Assembly (NCBI GenBank): GCA_965229685.1
Contig: OZ245920.1
Location: 372,001-436,000 of the forward strand
DNA from: Pacificispira sp033344895
Lineage (GTDB): Bacteria; Pseudomonadota; Alphaproteobacteria; UBA8366; Aestuariispiraceae
Direction: 5' to 3'
DNA: 64,000 bases
Position 1 is the first letter of the stretch; every line of letters begins with the position of its first letter. Positions 47,925 through 56,177 of the stretch are shown piece by piece. The translations under genes were made by a program, and so were the position numbers. Below the pieces are notes generated by a model. The model was not told the DNA's origin. It ran no database searches and worked only from the letters and a program-made list of their open reading frames with translations.

Positions 47925-49298
47925 ATGACGAAATCCGCAACCAAGGCAGCGCCATCGAAACCGGCCAGCGCCGATGCTGCAGAAGGGGCTGCTGAGCGCG
48001 AGACCTTCGTTACCAGCAAAGGACGCGAGATAGACTACAATCCGGGCCACCTGGAGTTTATGGATCGTACCCGCGGCAAATTCACCAATACCGCGGCGAT
48101 CAGTGACTATGTCGATCGCGCCAGCACTTTGGTCGCGGGCGATTACGACAAGATTTCCTCAGAGAACAAGGACTCCGTCCGGCTGAAGGAAAGCAAGATT
48201 TCGCTCTGGTCCTATTCGCACCGTTACGCGCATGCCTGCATGGTCCCCGAACTGCTTAGGGGCTTGCCGGTCAAACGCAAGTTCAAGCGCATGCTGGATA
48301 TCGGCTGCGGTTTCGGTGTGCAGCCCGCCATTCTGAAAGGGATCGGTGTGGTCGAGGAAGCACACGGTATCGATATCGTCGACCGGGCTAGCGCGATCAA
48401 ACCCGAGACGCTGCAAAAACTGCATCGCCGGATGCGCCATCTGAAATATGTCGACGGGTATGTCGAGCGCTTGTCCGATCGCGATCCGGAGGATCTCACT
48501 CCGATGCAACGCGCGATCGTTCAGAAAGTGCAGACGCCGCGGCTTTCCGTTTACCGCGCCAGCGGGATCATGCTGCCCAAAACCATTTACAACAACAAAC
48601 TGGTCGCAGAGCCGAAACTGGACGCGTTCTGGGAAGCGGACGTCTATAAGCATGAGGAACGGTATGACCTGATAACCGCGTTTTCCTGCGTTGAGTGGTT
48701 CCGCTCCAAGGAACTCTTCCAGAAGGTCGCGGATATGCTGGAAGTCGGCGGAATTTTTTACATGTACGTTGCCAACTGGTGGGGCGGAAACGCGGCGGTT
48801 CGTGCCAACGGGCTGTTCCCTTATGCCATTCAGCGTCTGGATGACGAAGAACGCGAGGACTACGTCAAACGTCAGTACCCGGACAACGCAGCAGAAGTCC
48901 GGAATCTGTATGAGTACTATGATACAGACCGCCCGACGCAGAAGGATTACATCGAGGCGGCCTTGCAGGCGAATTTGGTTCCGGTCGTCCATAGGATGGC
49001 AGTCGCTCCCTACAAGTATGCGCAGCGTCGAGGCATTACGCCGTTGGGATACGCGATTGACGATCATGCGCGGTTCCGCGAAGCGCTGGAGGATATTCGA
49101 CGCTTCCGTCCCGATGTCGGGGCCGAGGACTTGCTGTCCAGCCAGAGCTATCTGGCGTTCATGCGGGTTGATCCCGATGCGCGGATGAACCGTGCCAAGT
49201 ACCAGGAAGTTTCGAAAAAGGTGGATTTCCATTATCGGCCAAAAGGTCCGATTGAACGCTTCCTGCGCGAAAAGGGACTGAAGTTTCTTCTGAAGTAA
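47925..49298 (+). CDS. Large SAM-dependent methyltransferase
   Basis: 457 residues, long for a simple methyltransferase. A low-complexity Ala/Lys/Ser N-terminus (about residues 1-28) is followed by a helical region and class I motif I MLDIGCGFGVQPAILKGIG near residue 125, motif II AHGIDIVDR and a later VEWFRSKELFQKVADML. The final 200 residues, with WGGNAAVRANGLFPYAIQ and YPDNAAEVRNLYEYYD, are not a family I recognise and may hold a glycan-binding extension. Start ATG 47925 follows GGAG. Confidence 0.72.
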   Translation: MTKSATKAAPSKPASADAAEGAAERETFVTSKGREIDYNPGHLEFMDRTRGKFTNTAAISDYVDRASTLVAGDYDKISSENKDSVRLKESKISLWSYSHRYAHACMVPELLRGLPVKRKFKRMLDIGCGFGVQPAILKGIGVVEEAHGIDIVDRASAIKPETLQKLHRRMRHLKYVDGYVERLSDRDPEDLTPMQRAIVQKVQTPRLSVYRASGIMLPKTIYNNKLVAEPKLDAFWEADVYKHEERYDLITAFSCVEWFRSKELFQKVADMLEVGGIFYMYVANWWGGNAAVRANGLFPYAIQRLDDEEREDYVKRQYPDNAAEVRNLYEYYDTDRPTQKDYIEAALQANLVPVVHRMAVAPYKYAQRRGITPLGYAIDDHARFREALEDIRRFRPDVGAEDLLSSQSYLAFMRVDPDARMNRAKYQEVSKKVDFHYRPKGPIERFLREKGLKFLLK

Positions 49299-49340
49299 GA
49301 CAGAGAGATCAATCCTGAACGACCTTCGAGTTCCTCACCA

Positions 49341-50543
49341 ATGTCCGAACGCCATTACTGCGCGCGATGCCTGGAACCGGTTTTCCGACCGGGACAGGTC
49401 CTCGACAGTGAAGGAGTCTGTCGACCCTGCCGGTATGCCGAGACCCATGACGCTATCGATTGGGACGAACGCCGCCGGCAGTTGGATCGGCTTGTTGCCG
49501 AAACCAAGGCCGCGGCGGAGGGACCATACGACTGCTTGATCGGGGTAAGTGGTGGGAAGGACAGTTTACGGCAGGCGATAATCGCCCGGGACGAACTTGG
49601 GCTGAAGCCGCTGCTGGTCTGTTGCTCCTACCCGCCCGAGCAAGCGTCGGACCGGGGGCAGCGCAACCTGTCGAATCTGGTCAGTGAAGGTTTCGATCTT
49701 CACTATGTCTCGCCTGGGCCGCGGACCTGGAAACAGATGATGCGGATCGCCTTTCTGGAGCAGGCGCAATGGACGCGGCCGACGGAGTTGGCGCTTTTCT
49801 GCTCAGTGGTGAAGACAGCGACCACCATGCAGATCCCTCTCGCGATTTTGGGAGAGAATCCAGCCCTGGCATTCGGTGCGGAAGCGGGGACGCAGGATGC
49901 CGATGCTGCCGGATTCCGGTCCTACGACACACTCCGGGATGGTTCGGTCGACAGTTGGGTTGCTAAAGGTATCTCGAGAAACCGCTTGTTTTGGTACGAT
50001 ATTCCCGATGCGGAAACGTGTGCGAAGTTAAAACTTCGCATGATCTATATCGGTTACTTTTTTCGCGACTTTCACGATGTGGCGAATACTGAATTCGCCA
50101 AGTCGCGCCGATTCCATCCGCGGACCGGGAAGATGGCGGATCCAGCCTATACCGGTTCGCTCAATCCCTATGAATCCGTGGACGAGGATTTCGTTCATCT
50201 GAATCAGTATTTGAAATCGGTGAAACTTGGATTCGGCAAGGTCATTCAGCAGGTCAGTGTCTATGTGCGCTACGGTGGAATGAGCCGGGATGAAGCAGTC
50301 GAACTTGCGCTCAAGTACGACGGTATCCTGGATGATGAGCTGATCGACCAGTTCTGCCGATACCTCGAAATTGACAGGGCCACTTTCGACGAGGTTGAGA
50401 ACCGAATCCGCAACAAGGAAATCTGGCGGCTGAACAATGAAGGGCGCTGGGAGCATCGCCACCCACCGACTACGGAGCTGATCGAAGAGCGAGGCAGGTC
50501 TGCTTCCGCGGCAGCAGGCCCGGCGGGGGCGAAGCGGTCATGA
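49341..50543 (+). CDS. N-acetyl sugar amidotransferase (WbpG/PseA/LegA family), copy 1
   Basis: 400 residues. A Cys4 zinc-ribbon-like start (C7, C10, C27, C30) precedes an adenine-nucleotide alpha-hydrolase PP-loop SGGKDS (70-75). The family activates an N-acetyl group on a sugar with ATP and replaces its oxygen with ammonia, giving an acetamidino group. Ammonia would come from the HisH/HisF pair encoded directly downstream. The stop overlaps the hisH-like start by four bases. It differs clearly from copy 2 at 52053. Confidence 0.88.
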   Translation: MSERHYCARCLEPVFRPGQVLDSEGVCRPCRYAETHDAIDWDERRRQLDRLVAETKAAAEGPYDCLIGVSGGKDSLRQAIIARDELGLKPLLVCCSYPPEQASDRGQRNLSNLVSEGFDLHYVSPGPRTWKQMMRIAFLEQAQWTRPTELALFCSVVKTATTMQIPLAILGENPALAFGAEAGTQDADAAGFRSYDTLRDGSVDSWVAKGISRNRLFWYDIPDAETCAKLKLRMIYIGYFFRDFHDVANTEFAKSRRFHPRTGKMADPAYTGSLNPYESVDEDFVHLNQYLKSVKLGFGKVIQQVSVYVRYGGMSRDEAVELALKYDGILDDELIDQFCRYLEIDRATFDEVENRIRNKEIWRLNNEGRWEHRHPPTTELIEERGRSASAAAGPAGAKRS

Positions 50544-51187
50544 AGATTGCGATCATCGATATCAGTATCGGGAATATTCGCAGTGTCGAACTGGCCTTGC
50601 ACAGATGTGGCGCGGATGTTGCGATCCTGCGTGATCCTGCAGGCTTGGATGAGGTAGACGGAATCGTTTTGCCAGGGGTGGGAGCCTTCAGGGCGGCTAT
50701 GGAATGCCTGAAATCAGGCGGGTTCATGGATCCGCTTCATTCCAATGTCGTGGAGCGCCAGAAACCATTCCTTGGTATCTGTATTGGGATGCAGTTGATC
50801 GGCGAAGGGTCCGATGAAGGCGGGCAATGGACCGATGGTCTCGGATGGCTACCCGGCCATTGTGAACGCCTGAAGGGCGGTCAGGACTGTCCTGTTCCCC
50901 ATGTCGGATGGAACGATGTTTCGGTCGCCCGGTTCGACGGACTTTTCCGGGGACTTCCCGATCGCCCGCACTTCTTCTTCGACCATTCCTTCGCCTATGT
51001 CGGAGCGAACCGGGACGATACGGTCGCTGAGGTCGTCTACGGTGCCGAACGGTTTGCCGCGGCCTTGTCGCGGAACAATATTCGTGCCGTACAGTTTCAT
51101 CCCGAACGCAGCCAGCGCGATGGTGCGGCGCTGTTCGGGAACTTCGTTTCTTTTACCGCCGCGCGGACCAAGCGTGCGGTTGCCTAG
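50540..51187 (+). CDS. hisH: HisH-like glutamine amidotransferase for sugar amidination
   Basis: 215 residues, class I glutaminase that should supply ammonia to the HisF-like partner. The catalytic triad is C81 in GICIGMQ with H187 and E189 in QFHPERSQ; the oxyanion region LPGVGAF is near residue 44. Located between the two amidotransferases, it is a HisH2-type paralogue (as in P. aeruginosa wbp) rather than the histidine-pathway enzyme, because no other his gene is present. Confidence 0.9.
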   Translation: MKIAIIDISIGNIRSVELALHRCGADVAILRDPAGLDEVDGIVLPGVGAFRAAMECLKSGGFMDPLHSNVVERQKPFLGICIGMQLIGEGSDEGGQWTDGLGWLPGHCERLKGGQDCPVPHVGWNDVSVARFDGLFRGLPDRPHFFFDHSFAYVGANRDDTVAEVVYGAERFAAALSRNNIRAVQFHPERSQRDGAALFGNFVSFTAARTKRAVA

Positions 51188-51198
51188 GATCACGACCC

Positions 51199-52056
51199 TT
51201 GCTTAAGAGGCGGATCATTGCCGGTATCGTCGTCAAGGACGGGTGGGCGGTGCAAAGTATTGGCTTTCACCGTTATCTGCCTCTGGGCGACCCCGCGATT
51301 ATTGCCGAAACCCTGGATCGTTGGCAGGTCGATGAAATCGTCCTGTTCGATATCGACGCGACCCCACGGGGAACGGGTCCGGATATCGAACTGATCGGCC
51401 GCGTTAGCGCCGCAATTTCCACACCATTGACCGCGGCCGGAGGCGTTCGGACTGTGGAGGATGCCCACAACGTCATTTCGAATGGGGCGGATAAGGTCGC
51501 GATCAACACCGCGGCTTTCCACTCGCCGCGGCTCGTGCGGGGTATCGCTGATTTGTATGGTCGCCAATGTGTCGTTGCCTCCATAGATGTTCAACGTGAC
51601 CCGCAAGGCGAGGCACGGCTGTTCAATCGATGGGTGCCCGTCCCCAGCGTTGATGTTGGGGAATTTGCAAGGACACTCGCCGATTCCGGCGCTGGCGAAA
51701 TCCTTCTGAACAGCGTCGACCGTGATGGTTCGAAATCGGGGTTTGATCTTGAATTGGTGCGGCAGGTGGCGGCGCCTCTGACAGCGCCGCTGATCGTACT
51801 TGGTGGTGCCGGAAAACCGGAGGATATCGCGGAAGCTGTGACCGTGCCTGGGGTCGCCGCAGTGGGGGCTGCCAATTTCTGGACTTTCAGCGAACACAGC
51901 GTCGCTCAAGCCAAGGCTCTGTGCGAGGAGAAGGTCGGACGCATTCGTGTGAATGAGCGTATCAACTATCGGGGCCGCTCTGTGGCGCGGGCGGGGAGAA
52001 CCATGCCGCCAGAAGAAGCGGCATTGGACCGTATGGTCGGGGAGCGGCTTCAGTGA
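51199..52056 (+). CDS. hisF: HisF-like ammonia-channel protein, catalytic Asp11 replaced
   Basis: 285 residues from a TTG start at 51199, chosen because MLKRRIIAG aligns with the HisF N-terminus. TIM-barrel landmarks: VLFDIDATPRGTG (48-60), TAAGGVRT (78-85) and ILLNSVDRDGSKSG. In HisF the acid/base pair Asp11 and Asp130 does the cyclase reaction; here residue 11 is Val (IIAGIVVKDG) while D130 is kept. It therefore should not make imidazole glycerol phosphate but can still pass ammonia. A C-terminal extension of about 30 residues is unusual. Confidence 0.88.
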   Translation: MLKRRIIAGIVVKDGWAVQSIGFHRYLPLGDPAIIAETLDRWQVDEIVLFDIDATPRGTGPDIELIGRVSAAISTPLTAAGGVRTVEDAHNVISNGADKVAINTAAFHSPRLVRGIADLYGRQCVVASIDVQRDPQGEARLFNRWVPVPSVDVGEFARTLADSGAGEILLNSVDRDGSKSGFDLELVRQVAAPLTAPLIVLGGAGKPEDIAEAVTVPGVAAVGAANFWTFSEHSVAQAKALCEEKVGRIRVNERINYRGRSVARAGRTMPPEEAALDRMVGERLQ

Positions 52057-53327
52057 TTTCGGAGATCCAATACTGCGCGCGTTGTCTTTACCCGTCCACG
52101 CATCCGCTGGGACTCACGTTTGATGCCGATGGTGTTTGCAGCGGTTGCCGCGTGCATGAGGAAAAGGACGAGTTGGACTGGTCTTCGCGTTTTCGCAGGT
52201 TGGAAGCGCTGGTCGAACTGTATCGAAGCCGGTCCGGGCAAAGGTACGATTGCATCGTTCCGGTGAGTGGCGGTCGGGATTCCTACTTTATCGTCGATGT
52301 GGTCGTGAACCGGCTCGGCTTGAACCCTCTGCTTGTTTCCTACAATCGCCATTACAATTCGGCGATAGGACATCGCAATCTGGCGTATTTGCGGACCATT
52401 TTTGACTGTGACTATGTTCAGTACACATTGTCACCGGTTGTCGCCAAGGCACTGACCCATTCGACGCTCGAGAAACTTGGAAGTTTTCACTGGCAGGTCC
52501 TCGCCGGCGAGACCGTCTGGCCCGTTCGCTGCGCTGTTCAGTACCGGACTCCATTGATTATCTGGGGGGCCCATCAGGGGGTCGACCAGGTTGGCATGTT
52601 CAGCCATCTGGATGAAGTCGAAATGTCCCGATGGTATCGGAAGAACCATGATCTGATGGGGCTGGAGGCGGAAGATTTGGTCGACGAGGCCCGCGGTCTT
52701 CCGGAACGCGATCTGCTGCCCCTGTTTTACCCGGACGACCGTCATCTGGCAGCAATCGGCGTACGCGGCATCTATCTGAACAACTACATCCGGTGGGACA
52801 GCAAGGCGCAGCACGAAGACATGATTGCGCGACACGGTTACGAAACCGGCGATCTCGATCGCACGTTCGATCGTTACAACGATGTGCATTGCGTTCACTA
52901 TGCCGGCCTGCATGACCAAGTCAAAATGGCTAAGCATGGGTACGGAAAAGCGAGGGATCATGCCTGTCGGGAACTGCGCTTGAAGCGCCTGGACCGCGGC
53001 AGCGCCCAGCGCCTCGTTCAGCGATACGAACATGCGGATGCTTCCGACGGCCAGGCGCTTTTCGATTGGCTGGAAATTTCGGAAAGCGAGTTCTGGAACC
53101 GGATTGACCGGCATCGGAACCCACGCGTTTGGCAGCGGCGAGGCAAAGAGTGGCAGCGTGCCGGCCACCCTGAATCTCCGACGATCGAGACCGTTGCGCG
53201 CGTGGCCCTGGATGTGATTGAACCGATGGATTTTTCGAGCGGGACACCACGTTCCGAAGACGACGAGAAATATCGCCTCTTCGCGAGAGGCTTTGTTGAT
53301 TCCGAGTACGGAGAGGAGACCGTTTAA
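52053..53327 (+). CDS. N-acetyl sugar amidotransferase (WbpG/PseA/LegA family), copy 2
   Basis: 424 residues from a GTG that overlaps the hisF stop (GTGA). Cys4 ribbon C8, C11, C29, C32 and PP-loop SGGRDS (72-77), with Arg in place of the usual Lys. The region AGETVWPVRCAVQY and QVGMFSHLDEVEMSRWYR matches PseA-type enzymes. Two such amidotransferases in one operon with a single HisH/HisF suggest amidination at two sugar positions or on two sugars (inference). The stop overlaps the next start by one base. Confidence 0.87.
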   Translation: MISEIQYCARCLYPSTHPLGLTFDADGVCSGCRVHEEKDELDWSSRFRRLEALVELYRSRSGQRYDCIVPVSGGRDSYFIVDVVVNRLGLNPLLVSYNRHYNSAIGHRNLAYLRTIFDCDYVQYTLSPVVAKALTHSTLEKLGSFHWQVLAGETVWPVRCAVQYRTPLIIWGAHQGVDQVGMFSHLDEVEMSRWYRKNHDLMGLEAEDLVDEARGLPERDLLPLFYPDDRHLAAIGVRGIYLNNYIRWDSKAQHEDMIARHGYETGDLDRTFDRYNDVHCVHYAGLHDQVKMAKHGYGKARDHACRELRLKRLDRGSAQRLVQRYEHADASDGQALFDWLEISESEFWNRIDRHRNPRVWQRRGKEWQRAGHPESPTIETVARVALDVIEPMDFSSGTPRSEDDEKYRLFARGFVDSEYGEETV

Positions 53328-54895
53328 TGCCCGGTGACCGCCACCTTTGGATCGTTCCGGCGACCGAGCTTCGCTGGCTTTGGGGGCCATTGGCGGGGGA
53401 GGTCTACAAACGCCGCGGCATCAAACCGGTTCTGCTCTGCACGACCGAAAAGGACGCGGGGTACTACCGGTCCCAGATTGCCGCCGATGTCCCGGCTGAA
53501 GTGCTGGTACTCCCGGATCGGTATTCTCTCATCCAGGCACCGGAAAAGTTGCCTTCCTTGCAGGAGTCGATGGTCGCGCTTCAGAAGTTTGAGCGCGATA
53601 CGGGATATTTGTTTGTCCGCGATATGTTGCTGCCGGATCGCCAGTTCGCGCGGTCGTTTCTGGTTGGTGCGGACAAGATCGCGAAATCGAAAAGCACGGC
53701 GAGAGCCACGCCGGAGCTCATCTGGCGAGTCGGTGGCGTGCTCGCGGATTTTGCCCGCCGACTTGCAGAGACGCACCCGCCAGCTCTGTTTGTATGTTTG
53801 ACGGGGGGGACCGGGATGGCAACCCGACCCTTGACGGCGGCGACGCGACTGGCGGGCGGGCAAATGCGCAACCTGGTTCATACGCGTTTCGGCTATCGCT
53901 ACTACTGGGCGGAGGATGAGAAGCACAACGCGGCCTATCTGCGGGATCTTCTGTCGAGCCTTCCGATGCCGGCCGATGAGGAGGTCGAGCGGGTCAAGCA
54001 GGCGCTTCGTCCGACGGGAGATTTCGAATTCTATGTCTCCCGTATGCGCAGCCAACGCCGCCTGGACCGAATGGCAATACATATGGCAAGGAATGTGTGG
54101 AAGCACATCCGATATCACGTGTCGCGCAGTCGAAAGGCCAAAATCGGTTACTACATGATGGGCGAGCTCGGCATGATCATGAATGCCCGCAGGCAGGCCA
54201 GATTTCTGGTCAGCGACGCATGCACTCGACTCGCCGACCTGCCAGAAGACAAGCGCACGGTTTTCTTCCCGTTGCAGGTCGAACCGGAGATCTCCCTCCA
54301 CGCGCTGGTTCCGGATTACTTCGATCAACTGAATTCGGTGGGACGGATCGCGATGAATCTGCCGGCGGACACATTGCTGCTGGTGAAGGAGCATCCGGCC
54401 CAGATCGGACGCAGGGGCAAAGAGTTCTATGATCGGATTTTGGCGTTTCCGAATGTCCGGCTCATAAGCGAAACCGAGCATAGTTATCCGATTATTCGTC
54501 GTTCGGACCTGATTATTGCTGTGACCAGTTCTGCCGCGCATGAGGCGGCGGTGATGGGGCGGAAAGTCGTATATCTGCATCAGAGCGGCATCCTGGATCA
54601 CCTTCCCCATGTGAAATATCTGCCGCCGGAGAAAGGATTTGCCGCGCTTTCGGGTCTCCTGAATGATGAGGGGCAATGGCCAAGTGAGGAAGATCGGATT
54701 CGGTTTGGTGTGCGCTACTACGCCGGTTTGGAACAACATGCGCTAGATTTCGCCCAGATCGGTACGGACATTTTCAACCGGAACCGCGAGGTGAAGGAAA
54801 GTGAGGTCGCGATGATTGTGGACAGTCTCGAGGCTTCCCTCCAGGACGACAATTTGGCGGAACTCTCCGAATATCAACGGACGAGCGCATCGTGA
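53327..54895 (+). CDS. Capsule-synthesis-type (KpsC/KpsS-like) glycosyltransferase family protein
   Basis: 522 residues. The C-terminal half has the pattern of the capsule polysaccharide biosynthesis family: FFPLQVEPEISLH, LLVKEHPAQIGRRGKEFYD, a PNVRLISETEHSYPIIRRSD segment and SSAAHEAAVMGRKVVYLH, resembling a GT-B donor-binding domain. The N-terminal half (VPATELRWLWGPLAGEVYKRRG) could hold the acceptor domain. Likely transfers a sugar, perhaps the nonulosonate, to a lipid or protein acceptor; the linkage is unknown. Confidence 0.72.
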   Translation: MPGDRHLWIVPATELRWLWGPLAGEVYKRRGIKPVLLCTTEKDAGYYRSQIAADVPAEVLVLPDRYSLIQAPEKLPSLQESMVALQKFERDTGYLFVRDMLLPDRQFARSFLVGADKIAKSKSTARATPELIWRVGGVLADFARRLAETHPPALFVCLTGGTGMATRPLTAATRLAGGQMRNLVHTRFGYRYYWAEDEKHNAAYLRDLLSSLPMPADEEVERVKQALRPTGDFEFYVSRMRSQRRLDRMAIHMARNVWKHIRYHVSRSRKAKIGYYMMGELGMIMNARRQARFLVSDACTRLADLPEDKRTVFFPLQVEPEISLHALVPDYFDQLNSVGRIAMNLPADTLLLVKEHPAQIGRRGKEFYDRILAFPNVRLISETEHSYPIIRRSDLIIAVTSSAAHEAAVMGRKVVYLHQSGILDHLPHVKYLPPEKGFAALSGLLNDEGQWPSEEDRIRFGVRYYAGLEQHALDFAQIGTDIFNRNREVKESEVAMIVDSLEASLQDDNLAELSEYQRTSAS

Positions 54896-55470
54896 TGACG
54901 GAACAGACGGCATATCTGTCCAGCGGATCGACGGTGCTGCGCGGGTTCAGGGAGCAGGACCTGGAAGCGTTGGCCGGTTGGTGGGACAATCCTGCTGTTA
55001 CTGAGTTGCTGGAGATGGGCGCGCGGCCGACCCGTCCTAAGGAACTGGCGGATTTCTGGCAGCTTTGCTCGGCCCGTGACGATTGCGTCGTCTTCGCCAT
55101 CTGTGAGCGGAACAGCGGTAATGTGATCGGGACTTGCGGGCTGTACCAGATCAGTTGGATCGCCCGCCGTGCCCAATTCAATATCCTGATCGGCGAGCCG
55201 TCAGTCTGGGATCAGGGACATGGCACCCGATCGACCGAGTTGAGCCTTTCCTACGCATTTGACACGCTTAACCTGGAAAGCGTTCATCTTGGTGTGAATG
55301 CCGAGAATGTCCGCGCCATGCGCTCCTATGAGCGTGCGGGGTTTGTGAAGGAGGGGGTACGCCGCCGGTTCGTCTATCGCAATGGTCGGTACTATGACAG
55401 CGTGATGTATTCCATTCTACGGAACGAATTTGACGCCGGGCGGGCGGCGAATGGCGAGGACAAGTCGTGA
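54895..55470 (+). CDS. GNAT-family acetyltransferase (PseH/RimJ type)
   Basis: 191 residues, ATG overlapping the previous stop (TGATG). The CoA loop is WDQGHGTRSTELSLSYA near residue 103, followed by NLESVHLGVNAENVRAMRSYERAGF, as in PseH and spermidine/RimJ enzymes. Probably acetylates or otherwise acylates the amino sugar. Distinct from the GNAT protein at 40611. Confidence 0.82.
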   Translation: MTEQTAYLSSGSTVLRGFREQDLEALAGWWDNPAVTELLEMGARPTRPKELADFWQLCSARDDCVVFAICERNSGNVIGTCGLYQISWIARRAQFNILIGEPSVWDQGHGTRSTELSLSYAFDTLNLESVHLGVNAENVRAMRSYERAGFVKEGVRRRFVYRNGRYYDSVMYSILRNEFDAGRAANGEDKS

Positions 55471-56177
55471 CTGCGGTTGATCCTGTACTTGGCGTTATCC
55501 AGGCGCGTATGGGCTCCAGCCGGACTCCGGGTAAGGCGTTGGCGCCTTTGGCCGGGAAGCCGTTGATCGGCCATATGATCGATCGGATGCGTGCGGTTCC
55601 TCATGTGACGGAGATCGTCCTGGCGACCAGTACAGATCCCAGGAACGACCCGTTGGTCGACTATTGCGCGGAGCAGGGGGTTCCGGCCTTCCGTCACCCG
55701 GATGAAGACGATTTGGCGGGTCGTGTTGCCGGCGCAATAAAGGGGCGCGGCGGAGACTTCATTCTGAAAACGGGAGGCGATTGCCCTTTCATCGATCCGG
55801 CAGTCCTTGAGAAAATGATCGTGACTGCCGTTGAAAGTGGCGACGCGGATTTTGTGTCGAACCGGGTTCAATGGTCCTATCCGTTGGGATTGTCCGCCGA
55901 CGTTCTGAGCCGCCGGGCGATCGAGTGGGCGGATGCAACGCTGACATCCACGGAAGACCGGGAATTGTTCGCAGTCTACATTCGCGACCATCCGGACCGC
56001 TTCAAAGTGCTTCCGATTGTGAATGACAGCGATCTGTCGCATCACAATTGGTGTGTCGATACACCGGAAGATCTTGCTTTCGCACGCCGGGTCTTTGATG
56101 CGCTGTACCCTTCCGACCCATGTTTTGGCATGGAGGCTGTGCTGGCGTTTCTGGACAGTGAAGGGCGGCCGGAGTGA
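55467..56177 (+). CDS. SpsF/NeuA-type cytidylyltransferase
   Basis: 236 residues from a GTG overlapping the previous stop. It begins GVIQARMGSSRTPGKALAPL, the SpsF-family nucleotide-binding loop; the metal-binding stretch is ILKTGGDCPFIDPAVLEKM near residue 92, and the C-terminus has HHNWCVDTPEDLAFARRVF. Likely makes a CMP-sugar. With the enzyme at 47054, the locus has two candidates for LegF-like activity. Confidence 0.84.
   Translation: MTAVDPVLGVIQARMGSSRTPGKALAPLAGKPLIGHMIDRMRAVPHVTEIVLATSTDPRNDPLVDYCAEQGVPAFRHPDEDDLAGRVAGAIKGRGGDFILKTGGDCPFIDPAVLEKMIVTAVESGDADFVSNRVQWSYPLGLSADVLSRRAIEWADATLTSTEDRELFAVYIRDHPDRFKVLPIVNDSDLSHHNWCVDTPEDLAFARRVFDALYPSDPCFGMEAVLAFLDSEGRPE

Noticed and set aside
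50540..52056. Histidine biosynthesis genes
   Set aside because: HisH and HisF homologues are present but sit inside the glycan locus between two sugar amidotransferases, no other his gene is near, and the HisF homologue lacks Asp11.
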